A stretch of DNA of 64,000 bases, taken from assembly GCF_000802185.1 (NCBI RefSeq), contig NZ_KN676113.1, positions 4,421,430-4,485,429 of the forward strand. The letters run 5' to 3'. The notes beneath the pieces were generated by a model, which saw only the letters and a list, made by a program, of their open reading frames with translations, ran no database searches and had not been told where the DNA came from. The translations under genes and the position numbers were made by a program. The DNA comes from Belnapia sp. F-4-1 (GTDB lineage: Bacteria; Pseudomonadota; Alphaproteobacteria; Acetobacterales; Acetobacteraceae). Shown piece by piece: positions 26,101-34,934 of this stretch. Within the stretch, counting starts at the first letter, position 1, and each line of letters starts with the position of its first letter.

Positions 26101-26456
26101 TTGCGATAGTGTGGACTTTAAATCCAATGTCTGTTGCAATCTTGACGGGATCTACCTTGCATCTCCAAAACTTCATGGAGCTGGGCTATTTAAGAAAGCG
26201 TTCTCAAAAATTAATTGGCGCAACTGCAAGCGGTTTGGCCTTAGTTGGCCCGCTTGTCGGTATGCTTGCTGTGTCGCTCACCGTCCTCGGTTTAATTAAG
26301 CTAGACATGTTCGATAAAGAGAAGATTGGCTGGCTAGTTAGCTCCGTCGTGACTTCTTTTGTGTGGTTTCCTATAATGTTTATACATTCGTATATAAGCA
26401 TTGCACCTATGGTTTTTAGTTTGAGGCTGCGGCACCCTCTTTCGCCCAAGAGCTGA
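23118..26456 (+). CDS. 1112-residue polytopic membrane protein, probable effector of the MoxR system
   Basis: An N-terminal helical region (1-95) is followed by a basic linker and two membrane helices (about 133-158 and 188-209). A soluble region follows (about 210-650). After it come about eleven hydrophobic helices from residue 655 to the end, such as LLAMLFVLGLLG, FVATFAVTIVL and LALVGPLVGMLAVSL. Within the soluble part, residues about 290-430 (EYLFLLRRDGKADHASYV, VAIHAYEV, AGVVIFGDGASY) recall a VWA-like Rossmann fold with no intact MIDAS. The family is not one I can name. It starts 11 bases after moxR and shares its lower GC. As the only membrane component of the operon, it may form a channel or lesion, or anchor the complex at the membrane. 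Confidence 0.6.
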   Translation: MSGSWENIDLGHLLVELRRNSAELAYCDDDIDRAKKIFEFLRAAGRLPARPEAVAAYITPLICRSTKEQKAFREQLISLLTSWKLRNEAPSESVTIGAPAHNIADSGRYEGERTEASDPSKRTPKHRRRSSHHWLRFLFLVTLLFALSITIGIMWDWTISEWIREPRSEERRPLLPGEGPDFERPFRTDHIILVLAPWTLVGAFALWRRSRQARLARHFSFRQLEEVLLKLGNRVESHFSPANIVRLSTALATRESSNQQQFDTNASVSTAIRFGGNGPAVFRPVLRQPEYLFLLRRDGKADHASYVGQDLIHRLGRSNVAIHAYEVRGSPTQLRVMRDLCFGSQPLTDNISEVVSLGDVLNSKMYAGVVIFGDGASYAAVGFDGSPGALLSVLSRKVVLSPKPVSAWGESEILLSESGFALFPADSAGLFSLSEWIAQNRELESGVPKIEEALRRYRVQRHKEFGSFPTLLRAVETRFLSHRPPERDLISELLGQLRTYLGRPSFTWLCALAVYPQIHASLTREFGKRLRLEASSTPVFSEQRYLVLARLPWVARGGMPDWLRRALVAKLDPGLAAQTRLIFAELFFQLTPSGRVNLQLAKAADRSWRDLVDALIHLAPKQSALHDQVLVTFLKDQQEQLSVKVPNLIVQLLNLAARTKLSVLASSTALISLILFMCRDVLVAEVVALATHRMNALTTLAFALWCVLKGGDWYYRAKFELISVNILLAMLFVLGLLGTSRSDQDGFVEYATLLALVSASLAIIGSIAGQQEEAKIAVCAHLLTQSDKWQGLIRWNFGPQWYLGGYSIIISLFVATFAVTIVLEDVFSVSRLDNLGQLNGLFTVYIYFILLVAFSALALRKILNLARNYMVAATAFISFLMSGAAFAVGSTIFVLGTLDEFVFRPAPEGGSTLHGWLRPQTYVCVVALIEACVLPGLISRLADRKILDVGLIAVYFATSAAAVCLIQTLVIGGAFLFLPDVEDMSFLEIFVPSILAIVWTLNPMSVAILTGSTLHLQNFMELGYLRKRSQKLIGATASGLALVGPLVGMLAVSLTVLGLIKLDMFDKEKIGWLVSSVVTSFVWFPIMFIHSYISIAPMVFSLRLRHPLSPKS

Positions 26457-26828
26457 ATTCGGACTGTAGGGAGTAGGTCACTGGCCATCGCAAGCGCGAA
26501 TTCAAACTCTTTCCATAAAGATTTCTCCGAAGGTGTTGAAACTTGCCTCGATAGCTTTGCCACGTAGTCCTCATCCAAACATGGAATGATGCAGACCAGT
26601 GAATAGCTTCGACTAGCCGTGCCTCAAGACAGCGAGTAATTAGTTCGAAGGGAGCGGCGCCGTCTCACTACCGCCATTCTACCTGGCAGCCGAACGTTCC
26701 GACGTATCTTGGACATGTTCGAAGCAACAGCCATCAGTGCGGGTGCCTTGGCATCTCAATGGGAAGCTTTCAGGCTCGCTTTCTCCTGTCTTAACCGTCT
26801 AGCTTTGATGCGAAACAGGAGCGGCGGC

Positions 26829-27893
26829 ATGTTTGTACGCAAGATCCGCTTCGCTACTAACCGGAAGCCTCTCAAGGGCGGCTTCGGACCCGACTGCGAG
26901 GACCCGAGAGCAATGCTCCGGCTTGGCCGCGTCCAGGTACGCAGTTGCGCCCAGTCTGCCCTTGACGCGGAACTGGTCAATGGCTCACTGAGGGTTGAGC
27001 ATTCCGAGGCGGCTGCGGCGGATCGCCAAGATTGGTTGTTGGAGTGGCTGGCTGGTGCCCGCGACTCCGGACGCGTGCCGGTTCTATCCGTGCACGGCTT
27101 CTGCTACAGCTTCGTGGACGCCGTCACACGTGCTGGTCAGATCGCCGCCTTCTACGCTGAGGGACCATTCGCAGTACAGCTGGCGCCACTTGCCTTCTGC
27201 TGGCCATCAGGCGGCGAATTGGACAATTCTGCCTACACGGCCGACCGTACCTCCTGCGAGCGCTCAGACGAAGCCTTGGCCCTGTTGATCCGAGACGTCG
27301 GCGCGGCGGCCAACGCTGTAGGGGTGAGGCCGGTGCTGCTCGCACACAGCATGGGCGTGTTCATGCTGAGGCTCGGCATCAGTGCGCTAGTGAGAGACGG
27401 CCTGCCCGACCGGCCGCCCTTCGCGCAGGTTGTGGCCATGGCCGGGGATGACGACTGGACGGTGCTGGACGCGGACGGGCCGCTGTGCCCGGTCGCCAGT
27501 ATCGCCGACTGGGTCACTCTCGGAGTTTATCCCGCGGACGCGGTTATCAGGCTAAACCATTCCGTGCTTGGGCGACCCAAGCGGCTCGGCGCCTACGGGC
27601 CGAATCGGCCAGACACGCTGCCGCCGAATGTCGCGGTTGTGGATTACGCCTACGCCGTGGACGTGCTGAAGCAGCTGCCGCCTGAGGCGTGGCAAGACGT
27701 GAGCTGGAACGCCGTGAGCCACCAGTACTACCGGAACGATAGGCGCGTACGCGATGACCTGGCTCAGGTGTTCCGGGGCGCGACGCCGGAGGAGGTGCTT
27801 GGCCGAAGGCGAGGTGCTGAGTTGATCAATCCAACCGTCGCCATCAATCCAAAACCAGACCGCCTCTACCCAGTTGGGGAGCAGGTGGTTTAA
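26829..27893 (+). CDS. DUF900-type alpha/beta hydrolase
   Basis: 354 residues from the ATG of MFVRKIRFATNRKP, chosen because AGGAG lies seven bases upstream and FATNR is the family start; the longer frame from 26709 lacks this. The pattern is DUF900: strand and oxyanion segment VLSVHGFCYSFVDA, FCWPSGG, YTADRTSCERSDEAL, and the nucleophile elbow LLAHSMGVFML with Ser in AHSMG. The late His is probably in NAVSHQYY. These are esterase- or lipase-like enzymes with unknown substrates. It converges with a DUF2235 hydrolase gene (82 bases between stops). The GC content is higher than in the four-gene operon before it. Confidence 0.8.
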   Translation: MFVRKIRFATNRKPLKGGFGPDCEDPRAMLRLGRVQVRSCAQSALDAELVNGSLRVEHSEAAAADRQDWLLEWLAGARDSGRVPVLSVHGFCYSFVDAVTRAGQIAAFYAEGPFAVQLAPLAFCWPSGGELDNSAYTADRTSCERSDEALALLIRDVGAAANAVGVRPVLLAHSMGVFMLRLGISALVRDGLPDRPPFAQVVAMAGDDDWTVLDADGPLCPVASIADWVTLGVYPADAVIRLNHSVLGRPKRLGAYGPNRPDTLPPNVAVVDYAYAVDVLKQLPPEAWQDVSWNAVSHQYYRNDRRVRDDLAQVFRGATPEEVLGRRRGAELINPTVAINPKPDRLYPVGEQVV

Positions 27894-27974
27894 TCGTGCC
27901 GCTCCGTCGAGCCTTGTGCAGGTGGGCTTGTGAGGCCGTGGTCGGCGAGCAGCCTGCGCCGCCAAAAGACCTGT

Positions 27975-30338
27975 TCAGCGCACCCGCGGTCGTGGATGGG
28001 TCACGCTCAGGAGCTCGACCTGTAGCTTGGCTGTGCCCGCGTTATTCTTAGTGTAGAGCCAGTCCATGGCGGGCACGAACGCTGCGTCGTTCACGTACAG
28101 AAACAGAGGGCCAGAACGCCTCGGCCGAAGCACGGCTTCATGGACGTCCATGTTGGCGTTGTCACTGTTTGGCAGGAGGCGCCAATCTGGGGCGTAGACG
28201 GCTGCGCCACGCTGACCGACCCGCGCCATCAGCTTGTACCAGGGTTGCCCAATGTGGCGCTTGAACGGCGCGAAGGCGGATAGGCTTGGCTGAACGTCCT
28301 CGGGTCGAATACCGTTGGGCCACCCGCTGTAGTCGTCATCCCGCCACGATGATGTTTCCGGCCATCCGGGATCCCGCGGCACGGCGACACGGACCCGGTA
28401 TTCGGCTCCCTCCTCCAAGCGTAGATTCGTCGCGTGGCAGAACTTGGAGGTCCAGAATGTCCCTGCGTCATGCGTGGCCGTGACGGGGGAGGGATCACTG
28501 GACTGACTGCAAGTGCCTCCAATGGATTCCAGCATAGAGAGCGTCGTGGTGTTCAGGAGCCCGGCGGCCAGGAAAACAGCAACCACGCCAGCGACTGTCG
28601 GCAGGACGAAGCGGGTCAAACCAGACCAGATCAGGCGGTAGGGGTACGACTTCCGCAGGGCTTCCACCGCTCTATTCGTCCACCCAGGGCTTTGCGGCGT
28701 CCTATAGCCGCGATGCCCTGAGTGACGTGGCGGGCTTAGGTTGGTTCTGGAGTACCAGAGGCGCCGCATCTCGTCTGGCACTCGAACATCGAGGTGCCGG
28801 CCAAGTACCGTCCCAGTGAGCACGATCCCGGCCGCAATTAGGAAGGACCGAGGGTTGGCGGCGAAAACCCCCGTCCACATCGTGGCAAGTCCTGGGAGAA
28901 AGGCTTCGGTCGCGGCAATCGCAGGCGAGAAAAAGCAAAGCGCGGAGTCGCAGTCCCCTTCCTCCAGAACGAGGGGAAGCGCGGCGAGAGTGAGCGTTCC
29001 GCCGAGGGTAACGAAGTAGGCGACACGACGCCACCACACGAAGTTCCAGACGTGCTCCTGACCCTCGTTGAAGGCCTGCCGCCCAAGCGGTTGCAGGCCA
29101 ACGTATGTGTCCCCGCCTACTGTGTCGCCTGCAACGCGAAGAACTCGGAAGTTGCTGGGCAGGTTAATCGGCGAGTAGCCGTCCTGGCCGACTCGAATGC
29201 GGCGGAGCACACTCTCGTGCACGAGGGGGTGTTTCACATGGATGCCGAAGCGCCTCGTCAAGGTCGCGGGCTGGTTACACAAATCGTCAACGCGGCGCGG
29301 TTTGTACCGGTAGTAACTGGCCAGTCCTTTGCGAGAGTCGTGCAGAGGCCCATTTTCGTCTGCCAGCGCCAGCTGTCTGGCAAGTATTGCAGGGACAAAG
29401 CGCAGCCCCGCGGCAGTCGCTTCCTTTATCATCCATTGCAGCGTGACGTGCGCCAACCCATCATCCGGGTAACCACCGCCTACGTCGGCGTGGACACCAG
29501 CGAACCAGACTTGCTTGATTCGTTCGCTGTCGACTGGCTCCTGCGCCTCATTCCAAAGGCGAGGGTGAAAGGTGTACCGCTGGTCATCGAGTGAGAGTGC
29601 GTGGCGGGCGCACTTGACCCTCGTGTTTAGGTCGGCATCCGGCATAGTGAGAGGCACTAGTAGCGTATCAACGGCACGGGTCAGCTCCTCAATGGGCAGC
29701 CCATAAGCGTCGACCGTATCCCAAACACCGACGAACTCGATTTCAATCGGCTTGGGCCACTCTGGAGCGCCTGGTGTAACCGATCGAGGCGGTGCACCTT
29801 CGTTGTTTGCCTTATGATAGCGGGGTAGACGCCTGATCAGGCGATAGGTCCCGAGAACGGCATCACGTGCTAGGCGGACAAGTGAGGTGAGCGTCGGCCG
29901 ACCATAACGCTCCTTCCGATATGCCCTGAACGCGTCCCGGACGTTCCTGGCAAGAGCAGCCTCATTACCATCGTAGGCGACAATGCCCTGGCTCATGACC
30001 AGCCCAACCACGACGCGGATGGTAAACGCCCCTCGGCTAAAGCCAAATGCGTAGATCCTGTCCCCTGGCCTGTAGGTTCGACACAGAAATGCGTACAGAT
30101 CGCGGACATTGCGCCCCAGACCATAGCCGAACGCACCGCCCACAATGGCCAGCGGCCGGAAGGAGGACGTGCCAACGCCATCATCATAAAAAGCGAACTG
30201 ACGCGGATGCTGCAGGTCCGCCGGGTCCTCGACGTCTAGCGCCTCGTAGAGGCGGCGCACGTTGGTCTTGAAGAGGCTGGCCGAGCTGTTGCCTGTTCCA
30301 TCCGAGAACAGCACAATGTTGCGGCTCTGCAGAGTCAT
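27975..30338 (-). CDS. DUF2235 (Tle1-like) hydrolase with membrane segments
   Basis: 787 residues from the ATG of MTLQSRNIVLFSDGTGN, behind GGAGGGG; an upstream in-frame start is less likely. The N-terminal half is DUF2235: LFSDGTGNSS, FYDDGVGTSS, the nucleophile elbow YAFGFSRGAFTIR (GFSRG Ser), FVGVWDTVDAYG, and WFAGVHADVGGGY, which brings the catalytic Asp and His region. This is the family of Tle1 phospholipase effectors, but many members are housed in the cell. Three hydrophobic helices follow (TLGGTLTLAALPLVL, IAAGIVLTGTVLG, VAGVVAVFLAAGLL), then about 180 soluble residues. No VgrG or PAAR gene is near, so type VI delivery is not supported. Confidence 0.85.
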   Translation of the reverse strand: MTLQSRNIVLFSDGTGNSSASLFKTNVRRLYEALDVEDPADLQHPRQFAFYDDGVGTSSFRPLAIVGGAFGYGLGRNVRDLYAFLCRTYRPGDRIYAFGFSRGAFTIRVVVGLVMSQGIVAYDGNEAALARNVRDAFRAYRKERYGRPTLTSLVRLARDAVLGTYRLIRRLPRYHKANNEGAPPRSVTPGAPEWPKPIEIEFVGVWDTVDAYGLPIEELTRAVDTLLVPLTMPDADLNTRVKCARHALSLDDQRYTFHPRLWNEAQEPVDSERIKQVWFAGVHADVGGGYPDDGLAHVTLQWMIKEATAAGLRFVPAILARQLALADENGPLHDSRKGLASYYRYKPRRVDDLCNQPATLTRRFGIHVKHPLVHESVLRRIRVGQDGYSPINLPSNFRVLRVAGDTVGGDTYVGLQPLGRQAFNEGQEHVWNFVWWRRVAYFVTLGGTLTLAALPLVLEEGDCDSALCFFSPAIAATEAFLPGLATMWTGVFAANPRSFLIAAGIVLTGTVLGRHLDVRVPDEMRRLWYSRTNLSPPRHSGHRGYRTPQSPGWTNRAVEALRKSYPYRLIWSGLTRFVLPTVAGVVAVFLAAGLLNTTTLSMLESIGGTCSQSSDPSPVTATHDAGTFWTSKFCHATNLRLEEGAEYRVRVAVPRDPGWPETSSWRDDDYSGWPNGIRPEDVQPSLSAFAPFKRHIGQPWYKLMARVGQRGAAVYAPDWRLLPNSDNANMDVHEAVLRPRRSGPLFLYVNDAAFVPAMDWLYTKNNAGTAKLQVELLSVTHPRPRVR

Positions 30339-30535
30339 TCCTAGCCCCTCCGATGGCACGATCATCTGGCTCTCAAAGGAGCTCGGCAGCAATGCTGTCA
30401 GGCAGCGGGCTGTAAGCATGGCTGGTTTATGACCTTCGCACGAGCTTTTCGCCGCGGCTTTCCTGGCGAAGAGTAAGACCTTCTCTGTCAGGTAAATTGT
30501 CCGGCGCCTTGAAATGATCTTTCAATTTCGGAGGG

Positions 30536-31045
30536 GTGGGACGGAGGGATGAGTTGACCTACTCACCGGAGAGCCGCGCGGCGGTTCTGAAGAAGCTGGA
30601 GCCGCCGAACGCGGCTTCCTTGCGGCAGATGGCCAAGGAGGAGGGGACCTCCAAGGCAACCCTGCCCGCCTGGCGCCGTGAAGCTCGCAGCCAAGGGCGG
30701 CTGCTGCCTGATGCCGATGCTGGCCCGACGGGTTGGACGTCGCGCGACAAGTTCGCTGCGGTGATCGAGACGGCGGCCATGAACGAGGCCGATCTCGCCG
30801 CCTACTGCCGTCAGTGGGGTCTCTACCCGGAGCAGATCGGGGCCTGGTGGACCGCTTGCGAGCAAGCCAACGATTGGGAGCGCGCCAGCAACCAGCGGCT
30901 GAGCCAGGCGACCATGGAGGAGAGGAAGCGCGTCAAGATGCTCGAGCGCGACCTGGCGCGCAAGGAGAAGGCGCTAGCCGAGGCGGCGTTGCTGGTGCTC
31001 CGAAACAACGCCGCGGCGATCTGGGGGGACGGCGGGGACGCATGA
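30536..31045 (+). CDS. IS3-family transposase OrfA
   Basis: 169 residues from a GTG (MGRRDELTYSPESR). It has the usual OrfA layout: an N-terminal helix-turn-helix (SLRQMAKEEGTSKATLPAWRRE), a second DNA-binding region, and a C-terminal coiled coil (ERKRVKMLERDLARKEKALAEAALLVLRNNA) that pairs with OrfB. The OrfB start at 31042 overlaps the end by four bases, but OrfB breaks off after about 30 codons. Confidence 0.8.
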   Translation: MGRRDELTYSPESRAAVLKKLEPPNAASLRQMAKEEGTSKATLPAWRREARSQGRLLPDADAGPTGWTSRDKFAAVIETAAMNEADLAAYCRQWGLYPEQIGAWWTACEQANDWERASNQRLSQATMEERKRVKMLERDLARKEKALAEAALLVLRNNAAAIWGDGGDA

Positions 31046-31140
31046 TCAGCACTCCCAGATCGCCAGAAGCCATGGCGCTGATCGACCAGGCCATCGCGGC
31101 CGGCGCGGGCCGCGCCCAGGCTAATGCGTGCCGACGTAGT
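31042..31140 (+). pseudogene. IS3 orfB, 5' fragment
   Basis: MISTPRSPEAMALIDQAIAA then AGRAQANAC; after this the reading no longer matches an OrfB. The matching 3' end of such an OrfB occurs in the same orientation at 35307-35406. The 370 bases that follow (31141-31511) contain no recognisable gene. Confidence 0.6.
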
Positions 31141-31511
31141 CGTTGCGCTGGTTTTGTAACGAGATCCCCTAATCGATGAATGATGTGGGGTGTCGTCCAC
31201 CGACGGCGGGGGAGGCTGCCACGGTGCTCAAGGCGGCGAATGACCGGTCGCTCGCCAGCCTCGCCATGTTCGCCCTGCTGCGCATGGCTGCGGCTGGCTG
31301 CTCGCCGTCTATCACCGCCGCTGCGCGCCGTAGCCGCGGGGTTGCCAGGTCGGGGCGGGAAAGCAGGATTGTCAGTCGAATTGACAAGTGAGGTTTGGCT
31401 GGCGGCCGGTATCCATTCGCCGAGGGCCGCCTACCGGATCTGCACGGAACCTGCCTTTGATCTTACGTGCGTTCTTTGGAGCGCCGGTAAGGACAAGCGG
31501 CAGGGTGACGG

Positions 31512-31895
31512 ATGGAGATCATCACCGGGGTAGAGCGCCGCCGGCCGTGGCGGGCTGAGGAGAGGCTGCGGATCCTGGCCGAGCTGAACCAGCCCGAGGT
31601 CAAGCTCAGTGAGGTTGCGCGGCGGCATGATGTGAGCCGCGGCTTGCTCTGACAATGGCGGGATTCGCATCGGCGCGGCAGGCTGGTGGCCGAGACACCG
31701 GGGTTCCTGCCGATGCAGGTCGTGCCAGATCTGGCCGTGCCGGCGCTGCAGGGTGGGTCGGGCCCGTCCTGCGCTGATCCTCCCGTGGCGGGCGAGGCGG
31801 ATGAGCGGATCGAGATCGTGCTGCCGGACGGGACTGCGGTGCGGATCGCAGCGACGATCAGCGCGGCGACGCTGCCTCGCGTGCTGGCCTCGTGC
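31512..31895 (+). pseudogene. IS66-type TnpA (OrfA) with in-frame stop
   Basis: MEIITGVERRRPWRAEERLRILAE ... SEVARRHDVSRGLL is the IS66 TnpA start. An in-frame TGA at 31650-31652 falls where the family has a residue before QWR. The frame then continues through FLPMQVVPD and EIVLPDGTAVRI to LPRVLA, the normal C-terminus. No TnpB or TnpC follows. Confidence 0.7.
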
Positions 31896-32037
31896 TCGAG
31901 GAACAGACGCGCCAGTCGGTCGGTCAGGCTCCGCCGAGCCTCCTCGGGCAGCGTCGGCCAGACCGTCCTGGCCAGGCCGCTTGCTACCCGAGTCAGGGCG
32001 AACAGATCGGATTGTGGAACCCGGCTGCGGATTCCGA
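31896..32037 (-). pseudogene. possible remnant next to the IS21 left end
   Basis: On this strand one frame reads LFALTRVASGLARTVWPTLPEEARRSLTDRLARL. I associate this kind of segment with the small ORF that follows DUF5372-like genes around IS21 elements. A DUF5372-like remnant is found on the other side of the IS21 element (34935-35275), so the element may have split the pair. Confidence 0.25.
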
Positions 32038-32178
32038 TGATTCCAGCCGGGTATTCCGACCGAAGCCAGCCACCTATTCCAACCGAAGCCAGCCACCTAT
32101 TCCAACCGAAGCCAGCCGGGCATTCCGAGCGATGCCGGCCGGGGGTGGGGCGGTAGTCTGCGAGCGGGGCGAGTTGGC

Positions 32179-32943
32179 CTAGGTCTCCTGGTCGACGTCA
32201 ACAGCAACGGCGCGGCGGGCGGCCCGACGGCGCATGGATTCGCCCTGGAGCTCGATGCGATGGGCGTTGTGAACGAGGCGATCAAGGATGGCATCGCCCA
32301 GGGTGGGATCGGCAATCCATTGATGCCAGGCGGGTACGGGGAGTTGGCTGGTGACGATGGTGGCGGCTCGGCCATGCCGGTCATCGACGATCTCCAGCAG
32401 GTCGCGCCGCTGCTCGGGCGTCAGAGGGGTCAGGCCCCAATCGTCCAGGATCAGCAGCTGGACGCGGGCCAGGCCCTTCAGCATGCGAGCGTAGCGGCCA
32501 TCCCCGCGGGCCAGGCCGAGCGCCTCCAGCAACCGCGGCAGGCGGTGGTAGAGCACGCTGCGGCCGTCACGGCAGGCCTTGTGGCCGAGGGCACAGGCCA
32601 GCCAGGTCTTGCCGACGCCGGTCGGCCCTGTGAGATGAACCCCCTGGTGGCGGTCGATCCACTCGCCCGCAGCAAGCCGTCCGAACAAGGCGCGGTCGAG
32701 GCCGCGGGTGGCGCGCCAGTCGATGTCCTCGATGCAGGCTGACTGGCGCAGGCCGGCGAACTTCAGCCGGGCCCGCAGCCGTCGGTCCTCACGCCCGGTG
32801 GCCTCGCGCTCGACCAGCAGGGCCAGGCGCTCCTCGAAGCCGAGGCCCTCCAGGTCCGGCTGACGTCTCTGCTCCTCGAGCGCCTGCGCCATGGCGACCA
32901 AGCCAAGGCTGCGCAGACCTTCGCTGGTGGGGTGGGTCAGCAT
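32179..32943 (-). CDS. istB: IS21-family ATP-binding helper IstB
   Basis: 254 residues, ATG behind GAGGAGGAACC. It is a DnaA/AAA-like ATPase: the N-terminal helical part ends in FAGLRQSA, Walker A is [12 protein letters not shown], Walker B is LLILDDWGL, then sensor TSQLP and [16 protein letters not shown] near the end, the usual IstB C-terminus. It loads the IstA transposase on target DNA. It looks intact and starts 10 bases after the istA stop. Confidence 0.9.
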   Translation of the reverse strand: MLTHPTSEGLRSLGLVAMAQALEEQRRQPDLEGLGFEERLALLVEREATGREDRRLRARLKFAGLRQSACIEDIDWRATRGLDRALFGRLAAGEWIDRHQGVHLTGPTGVGKTWLACALGHKACRDGRSVLYHRLPRLLEALGLARGDGRYARMLKGLARVQLLILDDWGLTPLTPEQRRDLLEIVDDRHGRAATIVTSQLPVPAWHQWIADPTLGDAILDRLVHNAHRIELQGESMRRRAARRAVAVDVDQET

Positions 32944-32952
32944 GGTTCCTCC

Positions 32953-34743
32953 TCAGTGGTAGTAGCCGCCGCCGCGGATGTTCGGGTGCCGGATGGGCGG
33001 CGTGTCCGGCACGGGTTCGGCCGCAAAGGCGCGGTCGAGGCCGTTGTCCAAGATGGAAGCGATCGATGCGTAGCTGCGGGCTCCGATGTCGAGACCACGC
33101 TGGCAGGCGGCCTCGACCCGGGCCGCGCCGTAGCCGCGTACCAGGCAGGCTCAGGATGCCGAGGCAGGCGCGGAACCCCTGTTCCGGATGGGGCTTGGCG
33201 CGCAGGATCGCCTCGACCATGCCAGCCGTGGCGGGGCCGATCGTGGCCGCCTCGCGCCGCAGCCGGGCCGGTGTCCAGTCGGCATGCCGCCGATGCGCGC
33301 TCGGCATGTGCTCGGGGATGGTGGTGTGCCGGTGCCGCAGCGGGCTGCGAACATGCGCAGCGACGCGGCTGCCGTTGTGGAACAGCTCCACTCCACGCTC
33401 GGTGACACGGGCGTCCACTACCGCCCGAGCCAGGCGGTGGGGCACGCTGTACCAGTGTCCCAGCACCTCGACATGGTAGTCGAGCCCGACCCGACAGCGC
33501 CGCCAGTCGGCATACTCGTAGGGCTCGGCCGGCAGCTCCAGCAGGGCAGTGCGCTCGAAGCTGTCGAACAGGGCCTGCCGGCTGCTGCCGATGTGACGCA
33601 TGGGGCGGGCGTTCAACGCCTCCAGCAACTCGCGGACGGCGGCGTTGGCCTCGTCCAGGCCGAGCAGCCGCCGGTGGCGCAGGCGGGCCAAGATCCAGCG
33701 CTCGACGATCTGTACCCCAACCTCGACCTTGGCCTTGTCGCGCGGCTTGCGGACCCGGGTCGGCACCACGGCCGTGCGGTAGTGCGCCGCCATCTCCTGG
33801 TAGGTGCGGTTGATCCCGGGCTCATAGCGGCAGGTGGCGGTGACGCCGGCCTTGAGGTTGTCGCAGACCAGCTGCCGCGCGGCACCGCCGAAGAAGCCGA
33901 AGGCGTTGACGTGACAACCGATCCAGTCCGCCAGGCCCTGGCTCCAGCGGATCTCAGCATAGGTCAGACTGGACGCGCCCAGCACGGCGACAAAGACCTG
34001 TGCTGCCCGGACCTCACCGGTCGCCGGATCGACCACCGCCAGGGTCTGCCCGGCGAAGTCGACGAACAGCTTGTTGCCAGCGACATGGGTCTGGCGCATG
34101 GTCAGCGACACCCGGCCGCGCCACGCGGCGTAGAGGTCGCAGAACCGGCTGTAGCCATAACCCTCAGGCTGCCCGACCCGATACTCCTGCCACAGCAGCA
34201 GCAGGGTCACCCCGGGACGGCGCAGTTCGAGATGGATCCGCGGCCAGTCGGGCTGTGGCCGCACCGCCTCCGGGGGCGTGAACGGCGGGCTGAACAGCCG
34301 GGCCTGTAGCGGCTGGATGAATGCGGGTTCTTCCGCACTTTCCGTGCTGTCGCTCCGGGATGGAGGTGCCCAACCATCTCAAAACACTAAGCAAAATGCG
34401 ATTCAGGCGATTAAGGACACCAGGAAAGCGTCGTTACGAAACGTGCACGCCGCTTTCTGAAGTACCTCAACCGCTTGCCTATTGGCGTCGGGATTCTGGC
34501 AGCACGGAAAGTGCGGAAGAACCAAACCCACCTCAGCATTGACAGGGCCTCCAGCGCCGCGTCATCCAGCCCGGCCGGCACCGGCCAGGTGATGCCAACG
34601 ACCGCCGCCCGACGCAGGTACTCGGCCACGGTATAGCGGCTGACCCCGACCGCTACGGCGATCTGTCGCTCACTCTGGCCGCAGGCGTGCTTGCGGCGAA
34701 GGACTTCTCGAACTTGGCGCATTGGCAGTCTCTGAGCGGGCAT
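32953..34743 (-). pseudogene. istA: IS21 transposase IstA, disrupted twice
   Basis: The start is MPAQRLPMRQVREVLR with a helix-turn-helix (QIAVAVGVSRYTVAEYLRR). The coding sequence is interrupted after LDDAALEA by a 240-bp insertion (34305-34544) and resumes [13 protein letters not shown]. The catalytic core is present: FVDFAGQTL (first Asp), the region [10 protein letters not shown] (second Asp), and [12 protein letters not shown] (Glu), plus the later Mu-type C-terminal domain. A tandem CAGG duplication at 33142-33149 then shifts the frame by four bases; the true C-terminus ([11 protein letters not shown], ending IRGGGYYH) is read in another frame to 32953. No full-length transposase can be made. 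Confidence 0.85.
34305..34544. mobile_element. 240-bp MITE-like element in istA
   Basis: It begins TGTAGC and ends TTGACA, so it has TGT...ACA ends, and is flanked by GGGCC at 34300-34304 and 34545-34549, a 5-bp target duplication. Removing the element and one copy restores the istA frame exactly (ALEA-RLFS). Inside each end is a perfect 24-base inverted repeat (34326-34349 and 34500-34523; it starts GGTTCTTCCGCAC). No coding capacity. Its GC content is lower than that of the host IS. Confidence 0.85.
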
Positions 34744-34934
34744 GGCTCTCCCCAGCGCATTTGCCGGACCGAGCCTGCCTCAGGTGGACGACTGCCCGCA
34801 GACCGCCTCCTCCGCCCCCGGTCGGGGTGGCTGGCTTGCGTCGGAATGGGTGGCTGGCTTGGACTGGATTCAGTGGCTGGTTTGCGTCGGAATCAGCGGC
34901 TGGTTTCCGTCGGAACACGCAACCCGGCTCCTTG

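Larger units (their letters stand above)
32038..34917 (-). mobile_element. IS21-family insertion sequence (istA broken, istB intact)
   Basis: Transcribed right to left: istA then istB. Both ends carry repeated terminal units. Three copies of about 22 bases built on TTCCNACCGAAGCCAGCC lie at 32053-32120; four related units (GTGGCTGGCTTGCGTCGGAA type, the other strand) lie at 34827-34917. The ends TGATTCC and TGTTCC fit the TG...CA termini of the family. The boundaries are approximate and no target duplication was identified. A 240-bp element is inserted in istA. Confidence 0.75.

Noticed and set aside
33188-34309. 373-codon plus-strand frame opposite istA
   Set aside because: Antisense to IS21 istA, which has clear transposase motifs.
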